64,000 nt of DNA, taken from the NCBI GenBank assembly GCA_030015575.1, contig CM057338.1, forward strand, positions 307,089,827 to 307,153,826, in the 5' to 3' direction. The DNA is from Agapanthus africanus. Taxonomy: Eukaryota > Streptophyta > Magnoliopsida > Asparagales > Amaryllidaceae. Positions within the stretch are counted from its first letter, which is position 1, and every line of letters starts with the position of its first letter. Below the pieces are notes generated by a model. It had not been told where the DNA came from. It saw nothing but the letters and a program-made list of their open reading frames with translations, and did no database searches. The translations under genes were made by a program, and so were the position numbers. Below are positions 1-9,830 of the stretch, piece after piece.

Positions 1-1089
1 ATCCATCTTGGTTCAAGGGTACATTTCTTCACTCCTTTGATATTTGTCGTTGTAATTCCTCAACGTGAGGTGACGGGTCCCAACAACCACACATTTCACG
101 GATTGTGGGGTTCTTAAACCCATGGACTATGATGTCCTTAACCTCGACCGTGATGTCTTAAAACTAACAACGGACTGTGGGGTCCTTAAACCCATGGACT
201 ATGATGTCCTTAACCTCGACCGTGATGTCTTAAAACTAACAACGGACTGTAGGGTCCTTAAACCCATGGACTATGATGTCCTTAACCTCGACCGTGATGT
301 CTTAAAACTAACAACGGATTGTGGGGTCCTTAAACCCATGGACTATGATGTCCTTAACCTCGACCGTGATGTCTTAAAACTAACATTGGACTGTGGGGTC
401 CTTAAACCCATGGACTATGATGTCCTTAACCTCGACCGAGATGTCTTTAAACTAACAATGGACCGAGATGTCCTTAAACTAACATTGGACCGTAATGTCC
501 TTAAACTAATTGACCGCAATGTCACTAAACTAAACAATAGAGCCCAATTGCTCTCTTGTTGGATCTAAACGATCCCGTTAAGTTGATCTTAGTCTAAAAT
601 GAGACTAACGTATCCTTAACAAACGTTTAAGTTGATCTTAGTCTCAAATGAGGCTAACGTATCTTTAAACCCAACCCCCCAAACCCAAATCTAAGAAAGA
701 TATGGATTTGGACTAATCCACGCCCTACGGGCGACAACGTAAATTAGTCTCCGTATACAATCCATGGGCAACTACAAACAAAACAAACACACACGACACG
801 AAGTGACCATCTGGAGAAGGAGAAAGTTGTTACCGCGATGCGGTAGCGTAATTAACTGTAGGGGCTTGCGCCTGCAAGGAAGAGCGTCCCCACAATCAAA
901 AACCCCTCAAATGAAGGGGAATCTGACGAAGTCTGCTACATCGGCCGCATCCGTTTAAACCTTCAATACATGTTGCCATAAATCAACTTGGTATCTTCAG
1001 AGAGGTGGACGGATAGCACCAATTAGCATCTGCCCCGAATTTCAGACAAGACGTTTATCGCGTCTTGTCGCATCTTTCGGCGGGGAACA
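1..1089 (+). repeat. 5' LTR of element A, right-hand part
   Basis: This aligns with 34706-35801 with about 45 substitutions and a few indels by eye. It ends in CA at 1088-1089. In the 3' copy the same CA is followed by unrelated DNA; here it is followed by a five-base spacer and a primer-binding site, as expected for a 5' LTR. The start of the LTR lies before base 1. Small apparent ORFs inside it (for example 122-568 and 764-958) recur in the 3' LTR and are not treated as genes. Confidence 0.9.
99..536 (+). repeat. 72-bp tandem repeat in the LTR of element A
   Basis: Five or so units of about 72 bp. Each is built from three related monomers of 21-27 bp that begin GACTGTGGGG, GACTATGATG and GACCGTGATG and share a TCCTTAAAC-like core. 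The array ends in three single monomers. Because 72 is a multiple of three, the array reads as an open frame of 24-residue repeats, which is a by-product of the period. The same array, with its own substitutions, is at 34815-35250, and similar monomers reappear at 10600-10735. Confidence 0.9.
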
Positions 1090-1094
1090 GATTC

Positions 1095-1113
1095 TGGCAC
1101 GCCCATTGGGACC
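1095..1113 (+). other. Primer-binding site of element A
   Basis: TGGCACGCCCATTGGGACC begins five bases after the LTR's terminal CA. A plant LTR-element PBS starts with TGG, the complement of the tRNA CCA end, within a few bases of the LTR. I cannot name the tRNA with certainty. The same LTR-end, spacer and PBS order recurs, inverted and slightly diverged, at 54769-54751, which supports the assignment. Confidence 0.75.
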
Positions 1114-1343
1114 TTTTCCTCTTTCCACTCCACACTTCGTGTGTCGTGTTCGCGAACGAATCGCGGTTTGCTAAATGGTTGCCCTTGGGTTTCGAGGTAC
1201 TGAGATTTGGCGTTTGGCTTGGTGCAGAAAGCGAAGGATCAATGGCGTCCACTTGCGTAACGTGTTCCAGCTGCAATTGCAACTCGCGTTCTGCCTCATC
1301 CGGAGGCATAGCTTATGGGCCTTAAGCAGCTTCCCTATTCACG
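1114..1343 (+). other. Untranslated leader of element A
   Basis: About 230 bp between the primer-binding site and the first plausible upstream ORF. Overlapping short frames exist on both strands but none shows a recognisable product. No promoter or hairpin stands out here. Confidence 0.5.
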
Positions 1344-2154
1344 ATGCCAGTGGAACAGGTCACTCATGCCACTACTGGATTGTTTTTCGGTACCATGCTC
1401 CCGCCAATGAGCTTCAGCGCTCCTATACCAGCACCGGAAGCTCCTAAGAAGTCGGTCTTTGACCGGCTTACAACTACCACGGCCCCTCTCAACGAGTCGT
1501 CCAGCTCCAGCGCCTCAGTCTTCGCCAGATTGGGCCAAAGTTCCTGTGGGACCAAGATGAAGCCTGCAATTCAAGAGAAGGTTATTCCGAAAAGAGTAAC
1601 CAACCCTGCCCCCGAAGTCGTCAAGGAGGCTTTGCCTACCAAAGGGTCGGTCTTTACAAACTGTTCCAGCTCCCACTACGGCTCCTGTTCCTGCTCAAAG
1701 GTCTGTCTTTGACAGATTGGATACCGCTACTCAAAAGACGTCAGTCTTCAAGAGGCTGGCACCGGCGGCGCTTCACTTGAACAGGGGGCAAGACAAAGCC
1801 ATCCCCCTCGCCGAACCAACCCCAACAGCTCGACACGCTCGACGTCGCCACTGGCGCCGAATAAGGAAGGCTGGGGGCAATTCCCCCTCTGGGTTAACTC
1901 CACCAGCTCCAACGGTGGAAGTCAATACTGTTGTTCCAACTGGGAACAACTTTAAACTGCTGAACAAGGTGCGCAGGAACTCTTCTACCGCCATACTGAA
2001 AAGATCTCCTCCACCGGTGGAGACTGTTACAGAAGTACAGCCGGAGCAGTCCCCTCAACGACTGTCCTCCAAATTTTACAAAGTCTGGCGACGGGTCCAG
2101 GAGTCGGTGATTGATCAAGACTATCCTCGCCAACAAAAGAAGCTGAAGGCTTAG
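1344..2154 (+). pseudogene. Upstream ORF of element A with SVFxRL repeats, broken
   Basis: Two adjoining open stretches (1344-1712 and 1717-2154, in different frames) share a recurring short motif of the form S-V-F-x-R-L. It is seen as SVFDRL and SVFARL in the first part and as SVFKRL in the second. The rest is rich in Ser, Thr, Pro and Ala, with a basic stretch near the middle of the second part. The SVFDRL-type motif is familiar from polyproteins of plant Tat-like elements, and Ogre-type elements carry an extra ORF before gag. I infer this is that ORF or the N-terminal part of gag, now interrupted by a frameshift near 1712. No enzymatic domain is visible. It could instead be the disordered N-terminal region of one long Gag. 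Confidence 0.55.
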
Positions 2155-2202
2155 CAGAAAGAGAACCATCCTAGCAAGCCACAAAGGACGACAACTACAT
2201 GA

Positions 2203-3438
2203 GTGCCTGCTTCAACGGTCCCCTCAACGTCAACCACTCAAAAGAGGAGGAGGCCAGAGAAAGCCCCTGTGAACATGGCGGACCATAAAAACGCTGAGCC
2301 CAAACGCCCCAAGTCTGGAGGCATGACGGTGCATACTGTTTACATGGCTTCCGGAAAAGAGGAAAGCCACACTTCGACGGGCCACCGACCGCTCACCCGA
2401 TCGATAACAAGGGCTCAAGAACAACAACAGCAGAAGCTTCAGGAGATGCTAACGGCAATGGCCGCACTCACCGGACCAAAAGAAAGCCCGGAGGCGTTGT
2501 CCGAACAACGTCATGAACAAGAAACCGACGCTGACTTCCTACGCAGAGTCCTCGAAAAGAAAGACAGAGAAGCTGCAGAACAAGCTGCCAACATAAAACG
2601 AATGGCGCTTCTCTTCCAGGACATGGTCGGGATGATGTTACATCCGGATCCCCCAGCTGAAGACCCTCCGATCATTATTGAAGATGACAGAGGAGAAATA
2701 TCGAATCCACCTCCGGCTCTTTCAGCAGCCAAGGAGGAAACTATTTCTAAGGCCGCTCTGGACGACTATATTGCTCAGCAAATACGAGCTCACCAGACAA
2801 ATGAAGCGGCCAGCCAAGTCGTCAAAACTGGGTGACCGTATCCAGGCTGGTATGATCAGATAAAGTACCCGCCGGGCTACACGATCCCCAAATTCCATGT
2901 GTATAAGGGGACGGGCAATCCCCATCAACATGTCGCTCAGTTCAGGGCTCTCTGCGGCAACACCGGGGGTGATGATAAGCTTTTGCTCTGCCAATTCGTC
3001 AGCAGCTTGTCGGAAACGGCATTTGAGTGGTACTCCGAACTTCCAAACGAATCTGTCAAGACTTTCACAGAAATGGAGTTATTGTTCACCCAGCGATTCG
3101 CGAGTGCTAGTGAACGCACCCCGATAACGGCATTGATCAATGCCAGGGTGAAGCCAGGCGAGACGTGGGTTCAATACGCGATCCGATGGTGGAATCTGTG
3201 GTCGAAATGCGAACAGCGCATCGAAGAAGTACCAGCGGTGGGCATGTTTGTGGGCACCCTAGACCCTCATGCAACTATTTCACAGTTCATGATGTTCTTC
3301 AAACCGACTACGTTCCAGGCTTTAATCGACAAGCTAGCCCAGATGGACCAGATGGGTCATAGACCGTTTCCTCCGAAGCCGGAGCCGCGGAATGAAAAGG
3401 GTAAAGGGAAGGCAACCTTCGTTGCGAATACCCAATAG
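2203..3438 (+). pseudogene. gag: Gag (capsid) of element A, with an internal stop
   Basis: One frame runs from 2203 to 3438 with a single TGA at 2833-2835. The first 210 codons are charged and probably coiled-coil (EQQQQKLQEM, FLRRVLEKKDREAAEQAAN). After the stop the frame resumes directly with a proline-rich PYPGWYDQIKYPPGYTIPKF segment, which leads into a classic retrotransposon capsid core: HQHVAQFRALCGN, then AFEWYSEL, then WVQYAIRWWNLWSKCE. This is the Retrotrans_gag type that assembles the virus-like particle and packages element RNA. It ends at TAG (3436-3438), but the same frame continues at 3502 with zinc-knuckle-like modules. The region is therefore probably one Gag reading frame with two stop mutations. 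Confidence 0.85.
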
Positions 3439-3501
3439 CAGCCCAGTGTCCCAAAGCTAGCAGATCAACTGGAAGAGAGACGACACTATTATAATGAGAA
3501 A

Positions 3502-4683
3502 ATGAAGCGTCCTTACTCGTTCCCATGGGACAAAACGAAGAGACTCTTCGAGCTAGCGATGCGCAACCGGCTTATCAATCTGCAGAATCCAAAGCGGCCA
3601 TTGCAATCCGGCGAAGCGAATAATCCCAATTATTTCCCTTACCACCAAACGGTAAGCCATCCAATCGAAGATTGCTTCATCTTTAAGGGATGGATCGAGG
3701 ATCAGTACCAACAAGGCAAGTTTGCGTTATCTGAAAAATGGAAAGTAAGCCCACCACAACCGCACACTCCTAAGAAGATGGACACACCGGGGGAAACGTG
3801 CTCTTTTATTGAAGAAGCTCCATGGGAGGTGGCTCTTTCGGCCAAAACCAAAAGGATGCTGAATGATCTCCAGACATGCCCGGCGATCGGGTGGAAGAAT
3901 CCGTTGGAACCTGAGATCATCGAGGGGATGCTAAAGCCGCGCCCGACTCCAAAAATCGATAGTGATAGCCAAAGCACATACACCCAGCCGCCGAAACCTT
4001 CGAAAAAGAAAAAGAAATCCAAAAAGCTTGTGAAGCCTGGCGACAAGCGCAAGGACCTGCAGAAGCAGATTGATGCGCTGGAAGAATATAACCAGAAGGC
4101 GCGGACTCCAATCACGCTCCAAGAGTTCCTCGGCCACGTCCTTGAAGACGGAGATGATAGAGAAGACTCGTCGGATGGATCTGAGGATTACGTAGCAAGC
4201 TGCCATGTGATCTCTCATTCGTCGATAGGTGATGAAGAAGCTCCTTGCACCGAGAGACTGGGGGCAGGTCCTGAACTGGAACTTCCAGGGCCATCAGAAG
4301 AAATGATTGACGCATTCCTGAATGAAGCTCTTCTGAAAAGTAAAGCTGATCGGGAGCGTAAGATGGCCATATTTGAAATGGCCAAACGCTGGCAACTGGA
4401 CGAAAGAGTCAAGACATTCCCGCCGAATCAAAGGACATCTGTCGCAGATAAAAACAAGTTCAAGATGAGGAAAAAGTTTGCTAAAGCCATATCAATGGGA
4501 ATGAAGCTACCACCCTCTGAAGGAAATACTCTCGGAGAAGCAGAGATGCATCCTAGCTACTGCCTATATTATCGAAAGATGGCACACCCCATCGAAGAGT
4601 GCAACGATTTTAAAAGATGGTGGCAGGGGTATGTTGCTCACCGGCAACATTTTAAGCGGATGAAACGCAAAACTCGTCGGTAG
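3502..4683 (+). CDS. Gag C-terminal / pre-protease region with Cys-His modules
   Basis: 393 codons in the same frame as gag, separated from it only by the TAG at 3436. It has two copies of a module that in its intact form reads C-x3-H-x6-HP-x3-C. One is at about 3628-3678, where the first Cys is Phe. The other is at about 4555-4605, where the first His is Tyr. A third, fully intact copy is at 6820-6870 in the next ORF. Each is preceded by a helical, basic stretch (for example TKRLFELAMRNRLI). Between the modules lies a lysine-rich segment (3995-4060) followed by an acidic one (4130-4260). Zinc-knuckle-like modules in this position are expected to bind RNA, by analogy with nucleocapsid. The ORF ends at TAG 4681-4683, and the frame stays open for about 80 codons beyond it. 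Confidence 0.7.
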   Translation: MKRPYSFPWDKTKRLFELAMRNRLINLQNPKRPLQSGEANNPNYFPYHQTVSHPIEDCFIFKGWIEDQYQQGKFALSEKWKVSPPQPHTPKKMDTPGETCSFIEEAPWEVALSAKTKRMLNDLQTCPAIGWKNPLEPEIIEGMLKPRPTPKIDSDSQSTYTQPPKPSKKKKKSKKLVKPGDKRKDLQKQIDALEEYNQKARTPITLQEFLGHVLEDGDDREDSSDGSEDYVASCHVISHSSIGDEEAPCTERLGAGPELELPGPSEEMIDAFLNEALLKSKADRERKMAIFEMAKRWQLDERVKTFPPNQRTSVADKNKFKMRKKFAKAISMGMKLPPSEGNTLGEAEMHPSYCLYYRKMAHPIEECNDFKRWWQGYVAHRQHFKRMKRKTRR

Positions 4684-4964
4684 AAGAGAAGTACGACCGA
4701 AGAGCATAAAAGAATTACCGGCAACTGCCGCACGGTTAACGCCGGGGCATCGCAAGTTCTCACCTTCGGAAGTGACACCGACGAAGAGATGACTCTTGCC
4801 CTCTTTTCAAAGAATCTACCTCGGGAAAAGAGGAAGAACCGAATACCTGCGAAAATATCCAGCTGCGCAATCGTACACTTCCAGAAAAGAATCTCGGACC
4901 CACAAACAGGAAAGATAAGAAAAAAGAAAAGGTCTCTGAGGATATCACCCTAGATGACCAAGTC

Positions 4965-6050
4965 ATGAAAGAGCTGACCACCAAGGACCCGCCAAAGAAA
5001 AGTAAGGTGGACTACAACGTCCTGGCGCACCTAAGGAAGTTACCTTCGCAGCTCAGCATTCTCGACGCCCTTTTACTATCAAAAGAATCAAGAGAATCAT
5101 TGATCAAGGCGCTGCAAGAGCCAGAGCAATTCCAAGCTTTTCTCGCCGAAGAAAAGATGAAGGAAGAGCTAGAAGAAGTGTACACAGCCGATATCACCTT
5201 CGGCGATGAAGATCTCCTCCTTGGGACGTGCGAACACAATCGTCCCCTATATGTCTCAGGATACTGTCACGATATCAAGATAGGAAAAATCCTGGTTGAC
5301 AATGGGTCCTACGTCAATCTCATCAACGTGCGAGTGTTGAAGAAAATCTGCATGAGCGTCCAGCACCTCGCTCGTGATAAAATCACCATCACCGGTTTCG
5401 ATTCCCAGTCATCACGGACCCTCGGGTCTGTGATACTGATGTTATGCTTTGGACTACTTGTCACGGATATTAAATTTCACGTCATTGACGCCAAGACATG
5501 CTACAATGCTTTGCTCGGCCGGCCTTGGTTACACGAGTACAACATCATCCCTTCTACACAACATCAGTGCATGAAATACTCCAAGGATGGTCTCGAGCAC
5601 ACTGTAACAGGAGAGTTGAATCCATTCTCCATAAACGAAGTCCGAAAATATGAAGATGCAAAATACTTTTTACCAGATTTCGAGGACACGGAGAAATGTC
5701 ACAAGCCGAAGGACAAAGCTATCACCACTATTCCAGTCTTCGTGAGTGATACCGAGGATGAAGAAGAGATAGTTTGTTCAGGGCCGCCTCAACGCAACAA
5801 CCCGGGACCGTCCGCCTCCATGTTAATCTTCGGCAGCGACTTAGAAGACGAGGTTAACGCTATATTTTCCGCTCGGCCATCAATACAAGCCTTCGCTGGC
5901 GATAATCAGAATCTGCAAATTACCATGGTTCCACAAGAACATTACAAAGATCTCGATGCACTTAAAACTTATAATGTGCAGGAACTGCAGACATTCTACG
6001 TCCCTCCCAGGCGAAAAGGTGATCCTCTTTTATCAATCCACGGAAACTAA
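4965..6050 (+). CDS. pro: Retropepsin-like aspartic protease of element A
   Basis: 361 codons. The protease core lies at residues about 85-215: substrate-side HNRPLYVSGY, active-site region ILVDNGSYVNLI with the catalytic Asp near residue 112, then ITGF, and the closing YNALLGRPWLHEYNIIPST segment typical of Tat and other plant gypsy proteases. In the usual motif the residue after Asp is Ser, Thr or Gly; here it is Asn, so activity is doubtful. The enzyme would cut the Gag-Pol polyprotein inside the particle. The frame differs from both upstream gag and downstream RT, so frameshifts lie near 4950 and near 5990. Downstream residues are acidic (SDTEDEEE) and unassigned. Confidence 0.85.
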   Translation: MKELTTKDPPKKSKVDYNVLAHLRKLPSQLSILDALLLSKESRESLIKALQEPEQFQAFLAEEKMKEELEEVYTADITFGDEDLLLGTCEHNRPLYVSGYCHDIKIGKILVDNGSYVNLINVRVLKKICMSVQHLARDKITITGFDSQSSRTLGSVILMLCFGLLVTDIKFHVIDAKTCYNALLGRPWLHEYNIIPSTQHQCMKYSKDGLEHTVTGELNPFSINEVRKYEDAKYFLPDFEDTEKCHKPKDKAITTIPVFVSDTEDEEEIVCSGPPQRNNPGPSASMLIFGSDLEDEVNAIFSARPSIQAFAGDNQNLQITMVPQEHYKDLDALKTYNVQELQTFYVPPRRKGDPLLSIHGN

Positions 6051-6252
6051 AGTGGAGAAAGAAGTTTGGCATGGCGCCGATTCTACGCTCGACAGGCTCC
6101 AGCCTATCCGTGTTCCTAGATATTACACGGAAGGCTTGAAAAGGCTATTGAAGCGCCAAGGGGTACCTTTCAGACAGACCACTCGACAAGCTCGATTCTA
6201 CAACAGGATTTAGGAAGTCACCGGGACTCAACGAAAGCTGCCCAACGGGAGA
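5956..6252 (+). pseudogene. Protease-RT linker, shifted frame with TAG
   Basis: This stretch is in the same frame as the RT ORF that follows and joins it after one TAG at 6211-6213. It encodes a basic linker (KRLLKRQGVPFRQTTRQARF) between the protease and RT segments. It shows that the polyprotein shifts frame near 5990, where the protease frame is still open. No domain is recognised. Confidence 0.6.
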
Positions 6253-8064
6253 ATGGAAACGGTCGGGCTCGGATATGTCCAATCCAGGAAATGGGAACGA
6301 TTCCATGGTAGCTACGTCATATATGACTTCGATGAAGAAGAGGACGCCCTGTTAAAAGATGCTGATCCTGAACCAAAACAAGGTCCGGTCATCAAAGCGC
6401 CGAGTCCGTCATTTGAAGAACGAATGGACAGGCTAGTAAGGGAAGCGGGTCAAAAGATCCGAGATGACCATAACCGTGAGATGGCCATTTACGAAAAAAC
6501 CAGGACACAGCGCCTCTTTCAACAAGCCACGGAGAATGGCAATGCTCTTCCTTATCAACCCGTCATACAAAAGGCCCAACGCAGAGGCAAAAATAAATCA
6601 AAGAGCGGGAAAAGTGCTCGAGCGCGACAAAGCGGGACCAAGAAGCCACGCGATCGGGAAGAGAGCAATCCGGATTCGTCCCTTATAAAGAAGATGAGTC
6701 GAGCATATTCTTTTCTTCAGAAAAAAACACAGAAGATACTTGATCTCGCCATAAGACATCAAATGATTACTCTTCCAGAGTCCAAACACCCCGAGCAAGC
6801 GAACGAGGTCTCTCACCCAGATTATTGCTCTTATCACCGAGCAGTTGGACATCCTCTCGAAGACTGCTTCACCTTCAAGAACTGGGTCGAAGACCAATAT
6901 CAGCTCGGCAAGTTCGCTCTGTCCAGCAATTGGAGGATAACTCTACCACAGAAGCATGAACCGAAAGCCACGCATACAAAGAGAGTAGAACCAGATCAAC
7001 ATCGGTCTTGGAAGCGAGTTCGTACTTGTTATGTGATAACGCTATCAAAAGAAGAGCCCGAGAATATGGATGACCTCCCGTGGTGCTTTGAAAACGATGA
7101 TAACGAGGTGATCTTAGAGTTTCTTCCGGCGCCGAAAGAGCTGGAAGATGGAATACATACTACTGCAGACGATCTCAAGAAAATTGATTTGGGGAAAACA
7201 AGTGACCCAAGGCCGACATTCATCAGTGAGTTGCTGTCTGAAGAAAGGGTAGCTACACTAAAAGATGTGCTTATGCAGCATAAGGATTGTTTTGCATGGA
7301 ACTATTCCGAGATGCCGGGGCTAGATCCAGAAATAGCTGTACACAGATTGGCGATATCTCCGGACGCCAAGCCAATCAAACAAGCGCCGAGAAGGATGCG
7401 GCTCGAGCTTGAGATGAGCATTAACGCCGAGGTCAAGAAGCTGATCGACTCTGGCTTTATCCAAGAGGTTCAATATCCTGATTGGATCGCCAACATTGTC
7501 CCGGTAATGAAGAAAAATAGGACGGTGCGCATATGTGTGGACTTTCGGGATCTCAATAAAGCTTGCCCAAAGGATGACTTCCTAGTACCAGTCACTGAGC
7601 TGATGATAGACAATACGTCCACTCATGAAGTTTTCTCCTTCATGGACGGCTCGTCAGGATACAATCAGATAAAGATGCATCCCGAAGACCAGAAGCACAC
7701 CGCCTTCCAGACCCCTTTGGGTATATTCTGCTACAAGGTGATGCCTTTCGGTCTAAAGAACGCCGGTGCCACCTATCAGAGGGCCATGACGAAGATTTTC
7801 GACGACCTCATACATGAAATTGTCGAATGCTATATCGACGACCTCGTGGTGAAAAGTAAATCATACGAGGAACATCTAGAGCATCTGAAGATCGTATTTC
7901 AACGCCTTCGGCAATACAACTTGAAGATGAACCCTCTCAAATGCGTGTTCGGAGTTTCCTCAGGCAAGTTCCTAGGATTCATCGTCCGACACCGAGGCAT
8001 CGAGATAGATTCGTCAAAGATCAAGGCGATTATGGAAATGCCCCCGCCAAGGACTCTCAAGTAA
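6253..8064 (+). CDS. pol: Reverse transcriptase segment of element A
   Basis: 603 codons. Residues 1-140 are charged linker. Residues about 145-235 hold the third, intact Cys-His module (YCSYHR...HPLEDC, 6820-6870). RT begins near residue 370 (KPIKQAPRRM) and contains VRICVDFRDLNKACPKD, FMDGSSGYNQI with the first catalytic Asp, HTAFQTPLGIFCYKVMPFGL, and YIDD at residues 527-530, followed by KFLGFIV. All three catalytic Asp residues are present. The enzyme would copy element RNA into DNA. The ORF ends at TAA 8062-8064, but the same frame continues immediately with the connection sequence LRSLQGKLAYIRRFI, so this stop is a mutation rather than the true end. Confidence 0.95.
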   Translation: METVGLGYVQSRKWERFHGSYVIYDFDEEEDALLKDADPEPKQGPVIKAPSPSFEERMDRLVREAGQKIRDDHNREMAIYEKTRTQRLFQQATENGNALPYQPVIQKAQRRGKNKSKSGKSARARQSGTKKPRDREESNPDSSLIKKMSRAYSFLQKKTQKILDLAIRHQMITLPESKHPEQANEVSHPDYCSYHRAVGHPLEDCFTFKNWVEDQYQLGKFALSSNWRITLPQKHEPKATHTKRVEPDQHRSWKRVRTCYVITLSKEEPENMDDLPWCFENDDNEVILEFLPAPKELEDGIHTTADDLKKIDLGKTSDPRPTFISELLSEERVATLKDVLMQHKDCFAWNYSEMPGLDPEIAVHRLAISPDAKPIKQAPRRMRLELEMSINAEVKKLIDSGFIQEVQYPDWIANIVPVMKKNRTVRICVDFRDLNKACPKDDFLVPVTELMIDNTSTHEVFSFMDGSSGYNQIKMHPEDQKHTAFQTPLGIFCYKVMPFGLKNAGATYQRAMTKIFDDLIHEIVECYIDDLVVKSKSYEEHLEHLKIVFQRLRQYNLKMNPLKCVFGVSSGKFLGFIVRHRGIEIDSSKIKAIMEMPPPRTLK

Positions 8065-8345
8065 CTGCGGTCTCTCCAAGGAAAGCTCGCGTATATCCGG
8101 CGATTTATAGCCAATCTCTCCGGCAAGTGCCATCCTTACAGTCACCTGATGAAAAAGGGAACCCCTTTCGTTGCAAATGCCAAAATGCACTGGACGAAAT
8201 CAAGCAATACCTGCAGAATCTGCCAGTACTGGCCGCTCCCATTAAAGGAAAACCTCTCATTCTGTATACAGCCGCCCTTGAAGGTTCCTTAGGCGCATTA
8301 TGGGCATAAGAGAACGACCAAGGGAAGGAGAGAGCCCTCTACTAT
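8065..8345 (+). pseudogene. pol: RT connection / start of gypsy RNase H, frameshifted
   Basis: From 8065 the RT frame continues to about 8180 (RRFIANLSGK), and coding sense then moves to another frame (CQNALDEIKQYLQNLPVLAAP...LILYTAALEGSLGALWA). That frame is closed by TAA at 8307-8309 and stays in frame with the ORF starting at 8346. This is the tether and first strand of the gypsy-type RNase H that normally follows RT. There are two stops and one frameshift in under 300 bp. Confidence 0.8.
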
Positions 8346-9830
8346 TTGAGTCGAGTTCTACTGGGGGCAGAAAACAATTATTCTCCTATCGAAAAACACT
8401 GCCTGGCGTTGATCTTCGCAATAACGAAGCTCCGACACTATGCGTTGGTACATGAGGTCCATCTCATATCAAAGGTGGATCCCCTCAAATATTTGATGTC
8501 AAAAGCCATATTAACAGGACGACTCGCTAAGTGGGCCTTGCTCTTGATGGAGTTCTCGATAACTTATCGGCCTCTTAAGGCAGTGAAAGGCCAAGTTATC
8601 GCCGACTTCTTCGCTGAGCATCCGATACCTGCCGATTCTCTTTTGAATTGCGAACTGCCAGACGAACATGCGTTTGACACGGTTGACGGTGGTGATACCC
8701 GGTGGGAACTTTATTTTGATGGGGCGTATTCCATGAAGAAGCGCAAACAAAGCACTCCTATAATCAAATCGGGGGTAGGCCTCATCTTCGTAACTCCACA
8801 AGGAGGAATAATGCGCTTCGCCTTCTCCTTGACAGAGCCGAGGACGAACAATGAAGCCGAGTATGAAGTCTTGATAGCAGGTCTCAAGATCGCCATCGAT
8901 ATGGGGATTGAAGACCTTCTCATATACGGAGACTCCCAGCTGGTCGTTAGTCAGGTAAACGGCGACTATCAAACGAGCAAGCCAGAGTTGGTAAGGTACG
9001 GCGAGAGGGTGCAGCAACTGCTGACCCAAATACCTTCCTACACCTTGGAAAGCGTACCGCGTGCGGAAAATAGCAAAGCAGATGCATTAGCCAATCTTGC
9101 TAAAGAACTGGCTGACGAAAACCTCGATGACGTAAGAATCGTAGTACAAAGCCGTCGGGTTCTCGCACCAGCAGAAATATCTCCGGAGTCGTCTGACGAA
9201 AAAGGAGCGACCAACCCAGCGGCTTTACAAGTAAAAGACCAAGAAATGGTTGAGAATTGGAGAGAAGTCTTTATAGACTACTTCAAATCCCGTCGAACAC
9301 CCGAAGATGCGTCCTCAAGACATCAGCTTATGAAACGAGCTCTATCTTTTGCCTTCGTCAATGATACTCTGTACAAGAGGTCATTTGATTCTCTGTGGTT
9401 AAGATGCCTGGGACCTGAAGAAGCAAAGAGAGTCGTTCAAGAAACTCACGACGGACTCTATGGTTCTCACCAAGACGGGCCGAAGATGAAGCTGAAGATC
9501 AAACGGATGGGTTATTATTGGCCCACGATGATCCAAGACTGCCTCGAATACGCGAAGCAGTGCCACTCGTGCCAGATCTATAGGGACTTTATCCATCAAC
9601 ATCCAAATCTACTACATCCGACAGTGGCTAGCTGGCCGTTCGAAATGTGGGGAACTGACATAATCGGCCCCTTCGAACGAGCATCGTCCAGAGGACATCG
9701 ATTCATTTTGGCGACAACTGATTACTTCTCCAAATGGGCAGAAGCAGTACCGCTGAGGGAAGTGAAGACCGAGAATATACTCCATTTCTTCAAGACACAC
9801 GTCATTTATCGGTTTGGAACTCCGCGATAG
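8346..9830 (+). CDS. pol: Dual RNase H and integrase N-terminal part of element A
   Basis: 494 codons. Residues 1-90 finish the gypsy RNase H (NNYSPIEKHCLALIFAI...LAKWALLLMEFSI). Residues about 118-255 form a second RNase H with four acidic residues in order: YFDGAY (about 124), NNEAEYE (about 170), YGDSQLVV (about 195) and NSKADALA (about 245). A second RNase H between the first and integrase marks the Tat lineage and helps remove RNA during reverse transcription. The integrase zinc-binding H-H-C-C follows (ETHDGLYGSH, about 366-374; CHSC, about 406-409). The catalytic core opens with GTDIIGP (first catalytic Asp, about 437). The ORF stops at TAG 9828-9830, just before the SDNG containing the second catalytic Asp. 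Confidence 0.93.
   Translation: MSRVLLGAENNYSPIEKHCLALIFAITKLRHYALVHEVHLISKVDPLKYLMSKAILTGRLAKWALLLMEFSITYRPLKAVKGQVIADFFAEHPIPADSLLNCELPDEHAFDTVDGGDTRWELYFDGAYSMKKRKQSTPIIKSGVGLIFVTPQGGIMRFAFSLTEPRTNNEAEYEVLIAGLKIAIDMGIEDLLIYGDSQLVVSQVNGDYQTSKPELVRYGERVQQLLTQIPSYTLESVPRAENSKADALANLAKELADENLDDVRIVVQSRRVLAPAEISPESSDEKGATNPAALQVKDQEMVENWREVFIDYFKSRRTPEDASSRHQLMKRALSFAFVNDTLYKRSFDSLWLRCLGPEEAKRVVQETHDGLYGSHQDGPKMKLKIKRMGYYWPTMIQDCLEYAKQCHSCQIYRDFIHQHPNLLHPTVASWPFEMWGTDIIGPFERASSRGHRFILATTDYFSKWAEAVPLREVKTENILHFFKTHVIYRFGTPR

Noticed and set aside
122-568. 148-codon ORF at the window start, with 24-residue repeats
   Set aside because: It is a by-product of a 72-bp tandem repeat in the LTR. The 3' LTR copy breaks the frame, and no constraint is visible.
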